Source: Arthrobacter sp. StoSoilB5 (GTDB lineage Bacteria > Actinomycetota > Actinomycetes > Actinomycetales > Micrococcaceae). Taken from it: a stretch of 64,000 nt of DNA. A program made the position numbers and the translations under genes. The DNA lies in NCBI RefSeq assembly GCF_019977235.1, contig NZ_AP024646.1:868001-932000 (forward strand), read 5' to 3'. Positions 47,891 through 56,217 of the stretch are shown here, in pieces (position 1 is the first letter of the stretch; every line of letters begins with the position of its first letter). The notes under the pieces are model-generated. The model was not told the DNA's origin, did not search any database, and worked only from the letters and a program-made list of their open reading frames with translations.

Positions 47891-49615
47891 TTAGTGCTCG
47901 ACGCCGACGATCGAGAGGTCGATCCCGCCGAAGAAGTAGCCCACCTGTGCATTACGGACGTTTGAGCCCACCACGCTGTTGGTGTGGCTGCGGATGAGCG
48001 GGACGATGGGGTACGTCTTCAGGGCCGCGCCGAAGGCCTCGGACCACTTCTTGCCGAGTTCCTCGGAGGTGCCTTCCGAATTGCGGAGATCGAACATGGC
48101 CTTGGAAACCTGGGGATCGAAGTAGCGGGACGTGTTGGAGAAGCCATAGCTCGTGCCGTCGTTGTTCGGACCCAGGATCGGATCAGCCGACGTGCGTACG
48201 GACGCCGGATCAGCACCACCACACCAGCCTGAACGGCCCATGTCTGGAAGCTGCTCGCTGGCAAGGACCGAATAGTAGTTCGGAGCGGGGATGGCTACCA
48301 GCTCAACATCGATGCCCAGGGCTTTCAGGTTCTGCTGGACCACGGTGCCGGTGTTCTTGAAAGCGTCACGGTTGTTGGCATATCCGTACGTCAGGGTCTT
48401 GGGGTAGTCCTTGCCTTCCAGGAGCTTCTTGGCCTCCTCCAGTTTCGGTTTGCCCGCCGGATCCAGTTCCAGCTCGGTCTCAACGTAGCCGCGCATCTTG
48501 GAATTGAGCGGGCTCTGGGTGATCTCGCCGAAGCGTCGTCCACCGTACTGGACCAGGATGGACTGGCGGTCCAAGGCCAGGGCGATGGCCTTGCGAACGT
48601 CGGGGTCCTTGATCTTTTCCGTGTTCAGGCTCAGGACGTCGTTGCAGCCAAGGAGCCCGGACGCCACACGGTCCTTGACCTTCGCGTCTGCCAGCTTGGC
48701 GGAGTCGGAGGTCTGCAACGCACCGTTGGAATCGAGGGTGATGGCGTTCGGATCAGAGTCAGCGAGCAACTGCTGGCTGATGGTGGCCTGCGAGGTGGAG
48801 AGGGAGAAACTGAACGTGTCCGGCAGCGCAGTGCGGTTGGAGTCCGTAGCGGGGTCCCAGTGCGGATTGCGGACCAACTTCAATGACTTGCCACGGTTGT
48901 AGGACTCCACCATGTACGGGCCGGAGGAGACCGGGTGGTTGGTGTAGTCCAGCTTGGTGTCCTTGGCCTTGGGGACCGGCGCGGTATTGGAACGGGAGGC
49001 CAGGGCCGGGAACTCGGCGAAAGGCTTCTTCAAGTGGAAGACGATCGTGCGGTCATCGGGCGTTTCAACGGCCTTGAGCACAGCGGCAGGATCCTTGTAA
49101 GGCCCTTTGTACCCGCCGGCGTCGAGCGCCGCATTCAACTCTTGCGGCGCCTGGGTGAAGACGTCCTGGGCGAAGGTGCGCTCCACTCCGTACTTGATGT
49201 CGGCGGAGGTAATGGGAGTCCCGTCCTCAAACTTCACGCCTTCCTTGAGCGTGAACGTCCAGCTGAGGCCATCATCGGATGGCTTGCCGGTGTCCGTGGC
49301 GAGGTCCGGGACCACCGTTGGCGGCTGGCCTGCTGTTTCCTTGGCCATGGTCAGCGTGCGGTAGTACAACTGGCCGACATTGGCGGTCTGGACGTAGTTG
49401 CTGTTGCCCGGGTCGAGGGTTTGGAAGTCGGAGGACATCAGGACATCGATGTTGCCGCCCTTGGCGTTGAAACCGGACTTCACCACCACTGGTGCCAACT
49501 CGGTAACGGACTCGGCCTGCTTGGAACTATTGGGCGTACTTTGCCCTGCACTGCAGCCGGTGGCGGCCACGGCGATCAGCACGGAAAGCGCCAGTGCTCT
49601 CGTGGGGGTTTTCAT
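47891..49615 (-). CDS. Oligopeptide-type ABC transporter substrate-binding lipoprotein
   Basis: 574-aa family-5 binding protein. The signal peptide has lipobox VAATGC; conserved segments are GGNIDVLMSSDFQTLDPGNSNYVQ, WTFTLKEGVKFEDGTPITSADIKYGVERTF, SSGPYMVE and RKAIALALDR. Closest in style to binding proteins of actinobacterial peptide/opine-type systems; the ligand cannot be read. ATG 49615 follows AAAAGGAGCACC. Second gene of the operon after the DppC-type permease, an unusual order since binding proteins normally come first. Confidence 0.93.
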   Translation of the reverse strand: MKTPTRALALSVLIAVAATGCSAGQSTPNSSKQAESVTELAPVVVKSGFNAKGGNIDVLMSSDFQTLDPGNSNYVQTANVGQLYYRTLTMAKETAGQPPTVVPDLATDTGKPSDDGLSWTFTLKEGVKFEDGTPITSADIKYGVERTFAQDVFTQAPQELNAALDAGGYKGPYKDPAAVLKAVETPDDRTIVFHLKKPFAEFPALASRSNTAPVPKAKDTKLDYTNHPVSSGPYMVESYNRGKSLKLVRNPHWDPATDSNRTALPDTFSFSLSTSQATISQQLLADSDPNAITLDSNGALQTSDSAKLADAKVKDRVASGLLGCNDVLSLNTEKIKDPDVRKAIALALDRQSILVQYGGRRFGEITQSPLNSKMRGYVETELELDPAGKPKLEEAKKLLEGKDYPKTLTYGYANNRDAFKNTGTVVQQNLKALGIDVELVAIPAPNYYSVLASEQLPDMGRSGWCGGADPASVRTSADPILGPNNDGTSYGFSNTSRYFDPQVSKAMFDLRNSEGTSEELGKKWSEAFGAALKTYPIVPLIRSHTNSVVGSNVRNAQVGYFFGGIDLSIVGVEH

Positions 49616-49658
49616 GGTGCTCCTTTTCAGGGGTGGGTGAAACTGGGGTGAAGGTGGG

Positions 49659-50714
49659 TCAGTGGCGGGAAGCTTTGGGGTCCAGGGCGTCCCGGACGGC
49701 GTCGCCCAGGAGGTTGAACGCCAGGACGGTGACGATGAGCATGACGCCAGGCACGGCCAGGAACCACGGGTCGCTGAGGTACCAGTTGCCGGACTGTGCG
49801 GCGTTCAGCATCTGGCCCCACGACGGTGTGGGGTCCTTGACGCCGACGCCCAGGAAGGAGAGGGCCGCTTCTGCGGAGATGTTGGTGGGGATCAACATGG
49901 TGGCGTACACCAGGACGACTCCCATGACGTTGGGGATGATCTGGCGGAACAGGACACTCAGGTGGGAGGCGCCGAAGGAACGGGCGGCTTCCACGAATTC
50001 GCGTTCCCGGAGGCTCAACACCTGGCCACGGACGATGCGGGCCAGGTATGCCCAGCCGAAGAATCCGAGGATGATCACCAGCGAGGCCATGGGCAGGAAG
50101 CTACCTTCACCCAGCGGTGTGTCCCGGAGGCGTGACTGCAGGATCGGCGTCAGCGAGAGCACGAGTAGGAGGTGCGGGAAGGCGAGGAACAGATCCATGA
50201 TGCGGCTGATGATGGCGTCGGTCTTGCCACCGAAGTAGCCTGCGGCAGCGCCCAGTACTGTTCCTAGAACTACGGAAACGGCAGTGGACAGCAGGGCGAT
50301 GGTGAGGGAGACCTGCCCACCGTATGCAAGCCTGGCGAAGAGATCGCGGCCAAGGCCGGGTTCGACGCCCAACCAGTGCCCGGCCGATGGATACATGTAG
50401 CCGGGGAGCGGCAGGCCAGGCGTCTGGAAGTCGTCCAGTACCTCCGGGCTGGTGTTGGACGTGAAGGGGTCATTGCCGGACAGCGCGCTGAGTACTGGGG
50501 CCAGGATGGCGAACAGCATGATGGCCACCACTACGCACAGGCTGAGGAGGGCAATCTTGCTGCGCCGGATCCTCATCCAGGCGGTAGCGAGCAGTGAGCG
50601 CGCCTCGGCAGGTGCCACTGCCTTGTCCTCCGGCGACGCTGCCGGAAGCTGCGGCGGACTGCCGGTATTCGGTTCGATGGACTGTAGCTGGGTCAACGGT
50701 TGTGCTCGTTTCAT
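49659..50714 (-). CDS. Oligopeptide-type ABC transporter permease (OppC/DppC)
   Basis: 351-aa second permease. Cytosolic N-terminus (about 55 residues), then WMRIRRSKIALLSLCVVVAIMLFAILAPVLS, LGVEPGLGRDLFARLAYGGQVSL and the EAA loop FVEAARSFGASHLSVLFRQIIPNVMGVVLVYA; ends GDAVRDALDPKASRH. ATG 50714 lacks a strong Shine-Dalgarno sequence; longer in-frame starts would read through the operator region and are rejected. First gene of the six-gene minus-strand operon. Confidence 0.92.
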   Translation of the reverse strand: MKRAQPLTQLQSIEPNTGSPPQLPAASPEDKAVAPAEARSLLATAWMRIRRSKIALLSLCVVVAIMLFAILAPVLSALSGNDPFTSNTSPEVLDDFQTPGLPLPGYMYPSAGHWLGVEPGLGRDLFARLAYGGQVSLTIALLSTAVSVVLGTVLGAAAGYFGGKTDAIISRIMDLFLAFPHLLLVLSLTPILQSRLRDTPLGEGSFLPMASLVIILGFFGWAYLARIVRGQVLSLREREFVEAARSFGASHLSVLFRQIIPNVMGVVLVYATMLIPTNISAEAALSFLGVGVKDPTPSWGQMLNAAQSGNWYLSDPWFLAVPGVMLIVTVLAFNLLGDAVRDALDPKASRH

Positions 50715-50740
50715 GATCCAGGGAGCTGGCTCCGCGAGTT

Positions 50741-50752
50741 CTTGTATACCAA
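50741..50752. promoter_or_regulatory. GntR operator at the dppC-type promoter (TTGGTATACAAG on the minus strand)
   Basis: Plus strand CTTGTATACCAA; a one-arm variant of the perfect palindrome at 41486. It covers the predicted start site (about 50749) of the minus-strand operon. Confidence 0.65.
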
Positions 50753-50755
50753 AAT

Positions 50756-50784
50756 AGATTAGATGAGTATTCATGCGATGTAAA
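50756..50784 (-). promoter_or_regulatory. Promoter of the ABC/amidohydrolase operon (TTTACA-17-TAATCT)
   Basis: Minus strand TTTACA (50779-50784), 17-base spacer, TAATCT (50756-50761). Geometry is the same as at the MFS promoter, with the operator on the start site. Confidence 0.6.
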
Positions 50785-50802
50785 TCACAAATAATGTACT
50801 GT

Positions 50803-50814
50803 TTGGAATACCAG
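50803..50814. promoter_or_regulatory. GntR operator at the plus-strand amidohydrolase promoter (TTGGAATACCAG)
   Basis: Immediately follows a TGTACT -10-like box (50795-50800), so it too should cover the start site, 31 bases before the GTG. Confidence 0.6.
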
Positions 50815-50845
50815 ATAGATGTTTTGATCGAGCAAAGGAGGCGCC

Positions 50846-52312
50846 GTGCCCACAAAGGCAACTGCCCGCTACATCTTGGGGCACCACAAAGGACAGCACG
50901 TGCTGCTGGAGGATGCCTGCGTGGTCTACAGCGGCGACACCATTGACTACGTCGGGCACAACTACACAGGTCCCGTAGACGAGGAACACAACCTCGGTGA
51001 CGCACTGCTGATGCCTGGCCTAATCGACCTCGATGCCCTCACGGACATCGACCACCTCATCCTGGACAGCTGGGCCGGCCCGGAGCAGGCAAAGGGACAC
51101 CAGTGGTCCGACGACTACTTCCGCAACCGCCGGGCCGACGTCTTTACCGCTGAGGAACGCCAGCAGCTTCGCGAATACGCCCTCATCCAACTGATCCTGC
51201 ACGGCGTCACCACTTATATGCCTATCGCATCCGAGGTCCATTCCGAATGGGCAGAGCCTTTCGAGGAACTTGTGGGCATGGCCGATACCAGCCGGCGGCT
51301 GGGATTGCGCGGCTACCTTGGGCCCGCATACCGCTCCGGCGTGAACGTCGTGTTGGACAATGGCGAACGCTCGGTAATGTTCGACGACGGCCGCGGCCGC
51401 GAGGGGCTGGCGGACGCCTTGCGCTTCATCGACCACGCGAAGGACCTGGGCGATCCCCTGGTCGCAGGCGTACTGCTCCCGTGCCGCATCGAGACCCTTG
51501 ACATCGAACTGCTCAAAGCCACGGCGGCGGCTTCGGAAGAGCGTGACGTCCTGGTTCGCCTGCACTCGCTTCAGGGACTCGTGGAACGGGAGCTCATCCT
51601 CGAATGGCATGGAGTCACGCCCCTTGAACTCCTGGACCAAGTGGGCATGCTCACCCAACGCCTACTGATCCCGCATGCCACCTATACGGACCGCAATCCC
51701 GCCGTGTTCGGAGAGGACCGAGGCGACCTGGCCCGGCTGGCAGGCAGCGGCGCCAGCGTCATCCACTGCCCGCTGACGTCCATGCGCTACGGCAGCACCC
51801 TGGATTCCTTCAACGCATATAGGGCAGCGGGCATCAATATAGCCCTGGGCACCGACTCCTTCCCGCCGGACCTGATCCGGGGCATCGATGCTGGCGTGCA
51901 GCTCGCCAAGATCCTGGCCGGCAGCAACGACGCCGGAGACCTCGCCGGATACTTCGACGCCGCCACGCTTGGAGGTGCCCGAGCACTGCGCCGACCGGAT
52001 CTTGGCCGGTTGGAGCCCGGCGCCAAAGCGGACATGGTGGCCTTCTCCTTGGGAGACATCCGCGACGGTGTTCACGAGGACCCCTTAAGGACACTCACCC
52101 TCAACGGGACAGCGCGCCAGGCAGTGCTCTCAGTGGTGGCCGGCCGGACCATCATGGCCGACGGTCTCATAGAGGGAGTGGACCTGAATTACTGGCGGGC
52201 GAAGGCCCAGGAACTCTTCGCCAAGATGCGCAACGCCTACGCGCTCAGGGATGCCCTGAACCGCCCCTCCGACGAGCTGTTTCCACCCGTGTATGCTCGG
52301 TTGGAACGCTGA
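50846..52312 (+). CDS. Amidohydrolase-superfamily protein with altered metal site
   Basis: 488 aa, COG0402-like (chlorohydrolase/MTA-SAH deaminase/triazine hydrolase relatives). Retained landmarks: H240 (VRLHSLQG), H277 (LIPHATY), H307 in VIHCPLTSMRYGS, D337 in LGTDSFPPDL and the C-terminal LGRLEPGAKADMV. However, the usual HxH after PGLID is D61-L62-D63 (PGLIDLDALTDIDH), and the Glu of HxxE is Q243. It may be a subfamily with a different metal centre. GTG 50846 has AAAGGAGG just upstream. Divergent from the ABC operon and followed by its probable GntR regulator. Confidence 0.85.
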   Translation: MPTKATARYILGHHKGQHVLLEDACVVYSGDTIDYVGHNYTGPVDEEHNLGDALLMPGLIDLDALTDIDHLILDSWAGPEQAKGHQWSDDYFRNRRADVFTAEERQQLREYALIQLILHGVTTYMPIASEVHSEWAEPFEELVGMADTSRRLGLRGYLGPAYRSGVNVVLDNGERSVMFDDGRGREGLADALRFIDHAKDLGDPLVAGVLLPCRIETLDIELLKATAAASEERDVLVRLHSLQGLVERELILEWHGVTPLELLDQVGMLTQRLLIPHATYTDRNPAVFGEDRGDLARLAGSGASVIHCPLTSMRYGSTLDSFNAYRAAGINIALGTDSFPPDLIRGIDAGVQLAKILAGSNDAGDLAGYFDAATLGGARALRRPDLGRLEPGAKADMVAFSLGDIRDGVHEDPLRTLTLNGTARQAVLSVVAGRTIMADGLIEGVDLNYWRAKAQELFAKMRNAYALRDALNRPSDELFPPVYARLER

Positions 52313-52346
52313 CCGGCGCCGGCCGGCGAATGGAGCGGACGCTGGC

Positions 52347-53048
52347 ATGAAGGGAAGTTTGACAGTGGCTGAGGCGATGCCGGAAACCGGAAATGGCCGC
52401 GATGACGAGGCCCGCGCGGAGCACGTCTACCAACTGGTGTTGGAGGGGATCGTCACGGGCACCTTCGCCCAAGGTGCGCGTTTGCGCGAACGGGAACTGT
52501 CCGAGATGTACAGCGTCTCCAGAATCCCGGTCCGCGAAGCCATCCAACGCCTGGAGAAGGACGGCTTCGTGGACACCTTCCCGCGCCGCGGCGCGGTAGT
52601 CCGCCAACTCACGCTGACGGACGTCAACGAGCTCTTCGACGTACGCCTTTGCCTGGAAACGTTCGCCGCAAGGATGGCTGCCACCCGTGTTGCAGAGGGC
52701 CATTCCGGTGGCCGGCTCGTGGAACTGATGGAAGCCTCCAATGCTGCCATCGACGAGGACCGCGCGGACGACGTCGCCCTGATCAGTGCTGAGCTCCACG
52801 CCGAGATCGTGCGCCTTTCCGGCAACAGGCTGTTGATCGAGTCCGTGAAGCCCCTCTTCGGCCGCATGCGCTGGATCTTCGGGTTGGCACACAACCGCAG
52901 CAACGAACTCCAGCGGGACGAGCACACGGAACTGTGCAATGCGATTCTGAAAGGCCGTCCGGACCTGGCGTACTCGCTGGCGTACACGCACATTGAACTT
53001 GGCCGGGAACCTGTCCTTGCAGGCCTCGCGGAGACCCTGGAACCCTGA
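52347..53048 (+). CDS. GntR-family (FCD) transcriptional regulator
   Basis: 233 aa. N-terminal winged helix-turn-helix (EHVYQLVLEGIVTGTFAQGARLRERELSEMYSVSRIPVREAIQRLEKDGFVDTFPRRGAVVRQL, about 28-92 in total) and a C-terminal FCD ligand domain with candidate metal-binding His residues (AELHAEIVRLSGN, DEHTELCNAI). ATG 52347 or GTG 52365 (AAGGGAAG upstream) are possible starts. It lies 34 bases after the amidohydrolase gene. Likely represses the divergon and the MFS gene through the TTGGTATACCAA-type sites, with the imported compound or a product as inducer; this link is inferred. Confidence 0.9.
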   Translation: MKGSLTVAEAMPETGNGRDDEARAEHVYQLVLEGIVTGTFAQGARLRERELSEMYSVSRIPVREAIQRLEKDGFVDTFPRRGAVVRQLTLTDVNELFDVRLCLETFAARMAATRVAEGHSGGRLVELMEASNAAIDEDRADDVALISAELHAEIVRLSGNRLLIESVKPLFGRMRWIFGLAHNRSNELQRDEHTELCNAILKGRPDLAYSLAYTHIELGREPVLAGLAETLEP

Positions 53049-53049
53049 G

Positions 53050-54465
53050 TTAGTCGTCCGCGTCCGGGTACTCGTCCACTTCGTCGTACCGGCCGGACTC
53101 CTCCACCTCGACCTCAAGGATCTTGAGCATCTCGGTGTCCGGGTTCAACATGATGGCAGCCTCGTCCCTGCGGTGCTGCAGAACAGTGTCCAGGTACGAC
53201 TGCACGGTCTCAGCCAGCGGGATGTAGCGATCCTGCTTCTGGCTCATGTACCAGCGGTGCTCCAGGACCTCATGCACTACTTCAGCCGGCTCCAGCTTGC
53301 CGGCGAGGTGCCTGGGGATGGAACGCACGATCGGCTCGAAGATCTGGCTGACCCAGGCGTGGGCGCTGATTTCCTCGTCCAGGTCGGGGTTGTTGTCAGC
53401 CCGGAACTGGTCCATGTCGTTCAGCAGCCTGCGGGCCTGGTTCTCCTGGGCGTCCAGGCCGGTAAGCCGCAGCAAGCGCCGCTGGTGATGGCCGGCGTCG
53501 ACGACTTTTGGCTGCAGCTGGATGGTGGAGCCATCCGCTGTGGTCTTGATGGCGTATTCCTCGACGTCGAAGCCGAGCTCATTGAGCCTGCGGATGCGTG
53601 CTCCCACGCGCCAGCGCTCGCCGAGTTCGAAGGACTCCTTCTCCGTCAGCTCCGCCCACAGCCGGCGATAGCTGTCCATGATGAGCTCACTGGTGGCTAC
53701 GGGGTCCACCTTCTCCTCGATGAGTCCGCCATCCAGGAGGTCCATCAGCTCACCGGCGATATTGACGCGGGCAATCTCGAGATCGTACTCGCGCTGGCCC
53801 ATGGAAAGGTCCGGGTACAGCTCGCCGGTTTCGGCGTCCACGAGGTAAGCGGCAAACGCGCCGGCGTCGCGGCGGAACAGCGTGTTGGAGAGCGAGACGT
53901 CCCCCCAGTAGAAGCCAATGAGGTGCAACCGGACCAGCAACAGCGCCTGGGCGTCGATGAGTCGCGTCAGGGTGTCCTTGCGCAGCATCTGCGAGAACAG
54001 CGCACGGTACGGCATGGAGAACTTCAGGTGCCGCGTGACCAGCACCGGGTTCAGCGGTTTGCCGTCCGCGGTGGTGCGCCCGGTGATGACAGCAACCGGC
54101 TCCACGCAGGGAACGTCCAGCCGGGCCAGCTTCCGGAGCATGTGGTACTCGTGGCGGGCCACGTGCTCGGACGTTTCCTTGATGGCGATGACCGAGCCAC
54201 CCAAGTGGGCGAAACGCACGATGTGCCGGGAGATACCGCGGGGGAGGGCCGCGAGGTTTTCCGCCGGCCAATCTTCAAGTGCAATATGCCACGGCAGGTC
54301 CAGCAGCTCGGGATCCGCCGCCGCAGCGGTGATGTTAAGGGATCCAATAACGCTGGCCGGCGGTGCAGTGTCCTGTGCGCTGGCCGCTTCAGTCCGGGGG
54401 AGCTTGCCGATCTGCCCGTAGTCGGTCGGTTCGTCGTGCCACTGGGCTTCGTTTTGCTCGCTCAT
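53050..54465 (-). CDS. DUF4032 protein with kinase-like domain
   Basis: 471-aa cytosolic protein. The N-terminal half resembles the lipopolysaccharide-kinase/aminoglycoside-phosphotransferase fold: VIAIKETSEHVARHEYHMLRKLARLDVPCVEPVAVI (candidate ATP-site Lys and Glu), then GFYWGDVSLSNTLFRRDAGAFAAYLVDAET (catalytic-loop-like GDxSxxN and a later Asp). The C-terminal half is the DUF4032 domain (TIQLQPKVVDAGHHQRRLLRLTGLDAQENQARRLLNDMDQFR). The C-terminus is acidic. ATG 54465 overlaps the hexosaminidase stop by 4 bases, so the two are coupled. Kinase activity and substrate are unproven. Confidence 0.85.
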   Translation of the reverse strand: MSEQNEAQWHDEPTDYGQIGKLPRTEAASAQDTAPPASVIGSLNITAAAADPELLDLPWHIALEDWPAENLAALPRGISRHIVRFAHLGGSVIAIKETSEHVARHEYHMLRKLARLDVPCVEPVAVITGRTTADGKPLNPVLVTRHLKFSMPYRALFSQMLRKDTLTRLIDAQALLLVRLHLIGFYWGDVSLSNTLFRRDAGAFAAYLVDAETGELYPDLSMGQREYDLEIARVNIAGELMDLLDGGLIEEKVDPVATSELIMDSYRRLWAELTEKESFELGERWRVGARIRRLNELGFDVEEYAIKTTADGSTIQLQPKVVDAGHHQRRLLRLTGLDAQENQARRLLNDMDQFRADNNPDLDEEISAHAWVSQIFEPIVRSIPRHLAGKLEPAEVVHEVLEHRWYMSQKQDRYIPLAETVQSYLDTVLQHRRDEAAIMLNPDTEMLKILEVEVEESGRYDEVDEYPDADD

Positions 54466-56069
54466 GCCTCAATTGTTCCGTACTCGCCGGTGTTGGCGTT
54501 CATTGCTGCTGGGAAGGGAAACTCAGGCACCGCGGACCACTCGACGTCGGGCGCTGCCTGGAACGTGACGCCCTGCCTTGCGAGGCGCTCACCCAAGGCA
54601 CCGAGCCGACGTCGGAAATCACCAAGGTCCCGGGCGTCCTGGCCGGACCATGCGACTTCCGCCAGCGAAATTGCCCGCGGGTACATGAGCCAGTAGGCCT
54701 GCTGGTTGTTGCGGACGGTCTCTGTCCACAACGGACCTTCGACGCCCAGGATCCTGTTGTCTTCCAGGCCGCCTTGGGCAGGATTCCAGTCGTAGTACTC
54801 GGACCAGGTGAACGGCCCGCCATCCACCCACTCAAGGCCAATGGGACTCGTTGTCTCGTACTTCTGGTCCAGGTAAGTGTTTGCGGCGGGGGACATGATG
54901 ACCTTTGACCCGCGGTCTTGGGCCTGCTGGATCACCGGGGCGAAATCGCCGTGCCAATACTGCACCACGGCGCCGTCAGGGAGTTCGACGTCGGCGTATT
55001 CGTTCCAGCCCACCACTCTCTTGCCGGTCTCGGCGGCGATGCGGGCGAACTCCTGCACCATGGCCACGTAGTTGTCGTGTCCTGTCACCAGGGCTTCATC
55101 CCCGCCGATGTGCAGGTACGGTCCAGGCGTGATGGCGGCGACCTGGCCCAGCACTTCACGCACGAACTCATACGTGACAGGAAGCCCCGCGTCCAAGGTT
55201 GAGTAGCCAACCTCGCCGGTGGTGTTCATGGGTTTGGCCTGGCCATCAGGGTTCAGCTGGGGGATAGCGGCCAGGGCGGCGTTGACGTGGCCCGGGAGGT
55301 CAATCTCCGGTACAACAAGAACGTTCTTGGTGGCGGCATAGGCCACGATGTCCGTGAAATCCTGCTGCGTGTAGTAGCCCGTAAGGCCCGGTGCGAGTCC
55401 CACTCCGGGGTGGTTGACAGCTCCTTGGCCACCGATTTCAGTGAGCTTGCCATAGTCCAGGCCCGATGGATTGTTTTCCGGCGCGTGGATTTCGATGCGC
55501 CAAGCCTGGTCATCCGTCAGGTGCAAATGGAGGGCATTGAGCTTGAACTGGGCCATGACATCGATCTGCTCCTTCACCTCTTCCACCGTGAAGAAGTTGC
55601 GGGCGACGTCGAGCATGAGGCCGCGATAGGCGAAGCGTGGTGCGTCCTTAATTTCGACGGCGGGAATCACCCAGGTGCCGGCAATCCGGTTCGTCGAATC
55701 GTCTGCGCCGGTGCGGGAGCTTTCAATGGCTGGCGGGAACAGCTGGCGGAGTGTTTGGACTGCATTGAAGAGGCCGGCAGCAGTTGTCGCAATGAGGCGT
55801 ACACCGGCGCTGGTGACAGTCAGCTGGTAGGCTTCCGGGCCGCCGTCGAGCGTTTCAACGAAATCCAGGGCGATGTCGCCCGCACTGACCTGTTCGACGA
55901 TGGGAACAGCGAAACCGGTGCCGCGGCGAAGCAGCGCGGCCAGCTGCTCCGCGACCGGGACGGCTGCCTGGCTTGCCGCGACCCGGGTAGTAGGGGCAAG
56001 CGTGAAAGCCCCACTTTCTGTGGCCGCGACGTGCCATGGCAGGGGGATCAAGTTATCCGTCGTGTTCAT
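54462..56069 (-). CDS. Beta-N-acetylhexosaminidase (GH20)
   Basis: 535-aa glycosidase removing terminal GlcNAc or GalNAc by substrate-assisted catalysis. An N-terminal GH20b domain (about 1-130), then the barrel with YRGLMLDVARNFFTVEEVKEQID, LHLHLTDDQAWRIEI and the catalytic pair D324-E325 in HIGGDEALVTG; WVDGGPFTWSEYYDW contributes the substrate pocket. No signal peptide is visible, so it should act in the cytosol on imported or recycled amino-sugar oligomers (chitobiose, muropeptides). ATG 56069 has GAAAGAAC upstream. Cotranscribed with the DUF4032 gene. Confidence 0.93.
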   Translation of the reverse strand: MNTTDNLIPLPWHVAATESGAFTLAPTTRVAASQAAVPVAEQLAALLRRGTGFAVPIVEQVSAGDIALDFVETLDGGPEAYQLTVTSAGVRLIATTAAGLFNAVQTLRQLFPPAIESSRTGADDSTNRIAGTWVIPAVEIKDAPRFAYRGLMLDVARNFFTVEEVKEQIDVMAQFKLNALHLHLTDDQAWRIEIHAPENNPSGLDYGKLTEIGGQGAVNHPGVGLAPGLTGYYTQQDFTDIVAYAATKNVLVVPEIDLPGHVNAALAAIPQLNPDGQAKPMNTTGEVGYSTLDAGLPVTYEFVREVLGQVAAITPGPYLHIGGDEALVTGHDNYVAMVQEFARIAAETGKRVVGWNEYADVELPDGAVVQYWHGDFAPVIQQAQDRGSKVIMSPAANTYLDQKYETTSPIGLEWVDGGPFTWSEYYDWNPAQGGLEDNRILGVEGPLWTETVRNNQQAYWLMYPRAISLAEVAWSGQDARDLGDFRRRLGALGERLARQGVTFQAAPDVEWSAVPEFPFPAAMNANTGEYGTIEA

Positions 56070-56100
56070 ACCGTTCTTTCTGCGGAAAGGTTAACGCGAG

Positions 56101-56130
56101 AGCGGCCCGACCGGGAAGGGTCGGGCCGCT
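56101..56130 (-). terminator. Terminator of the msiK gene
   Basis: AGCGGCCCGACC (56101-56112) and GGTCGGGCCGCT (56119-56130) form a perfect 12-bp stem between msiK and the downstream hexosaminidase gene on the same strand. Confidence 0.8.
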
Positions 56131-56217
56131 GTCACAATGCGGATACTTCTGGTGGCTGGGCCCACGCCGGCAGGGTTCCCTGGCCGAAGCGGAGCGAGGT
56201 TAGGGTGCCGGTGGGGA

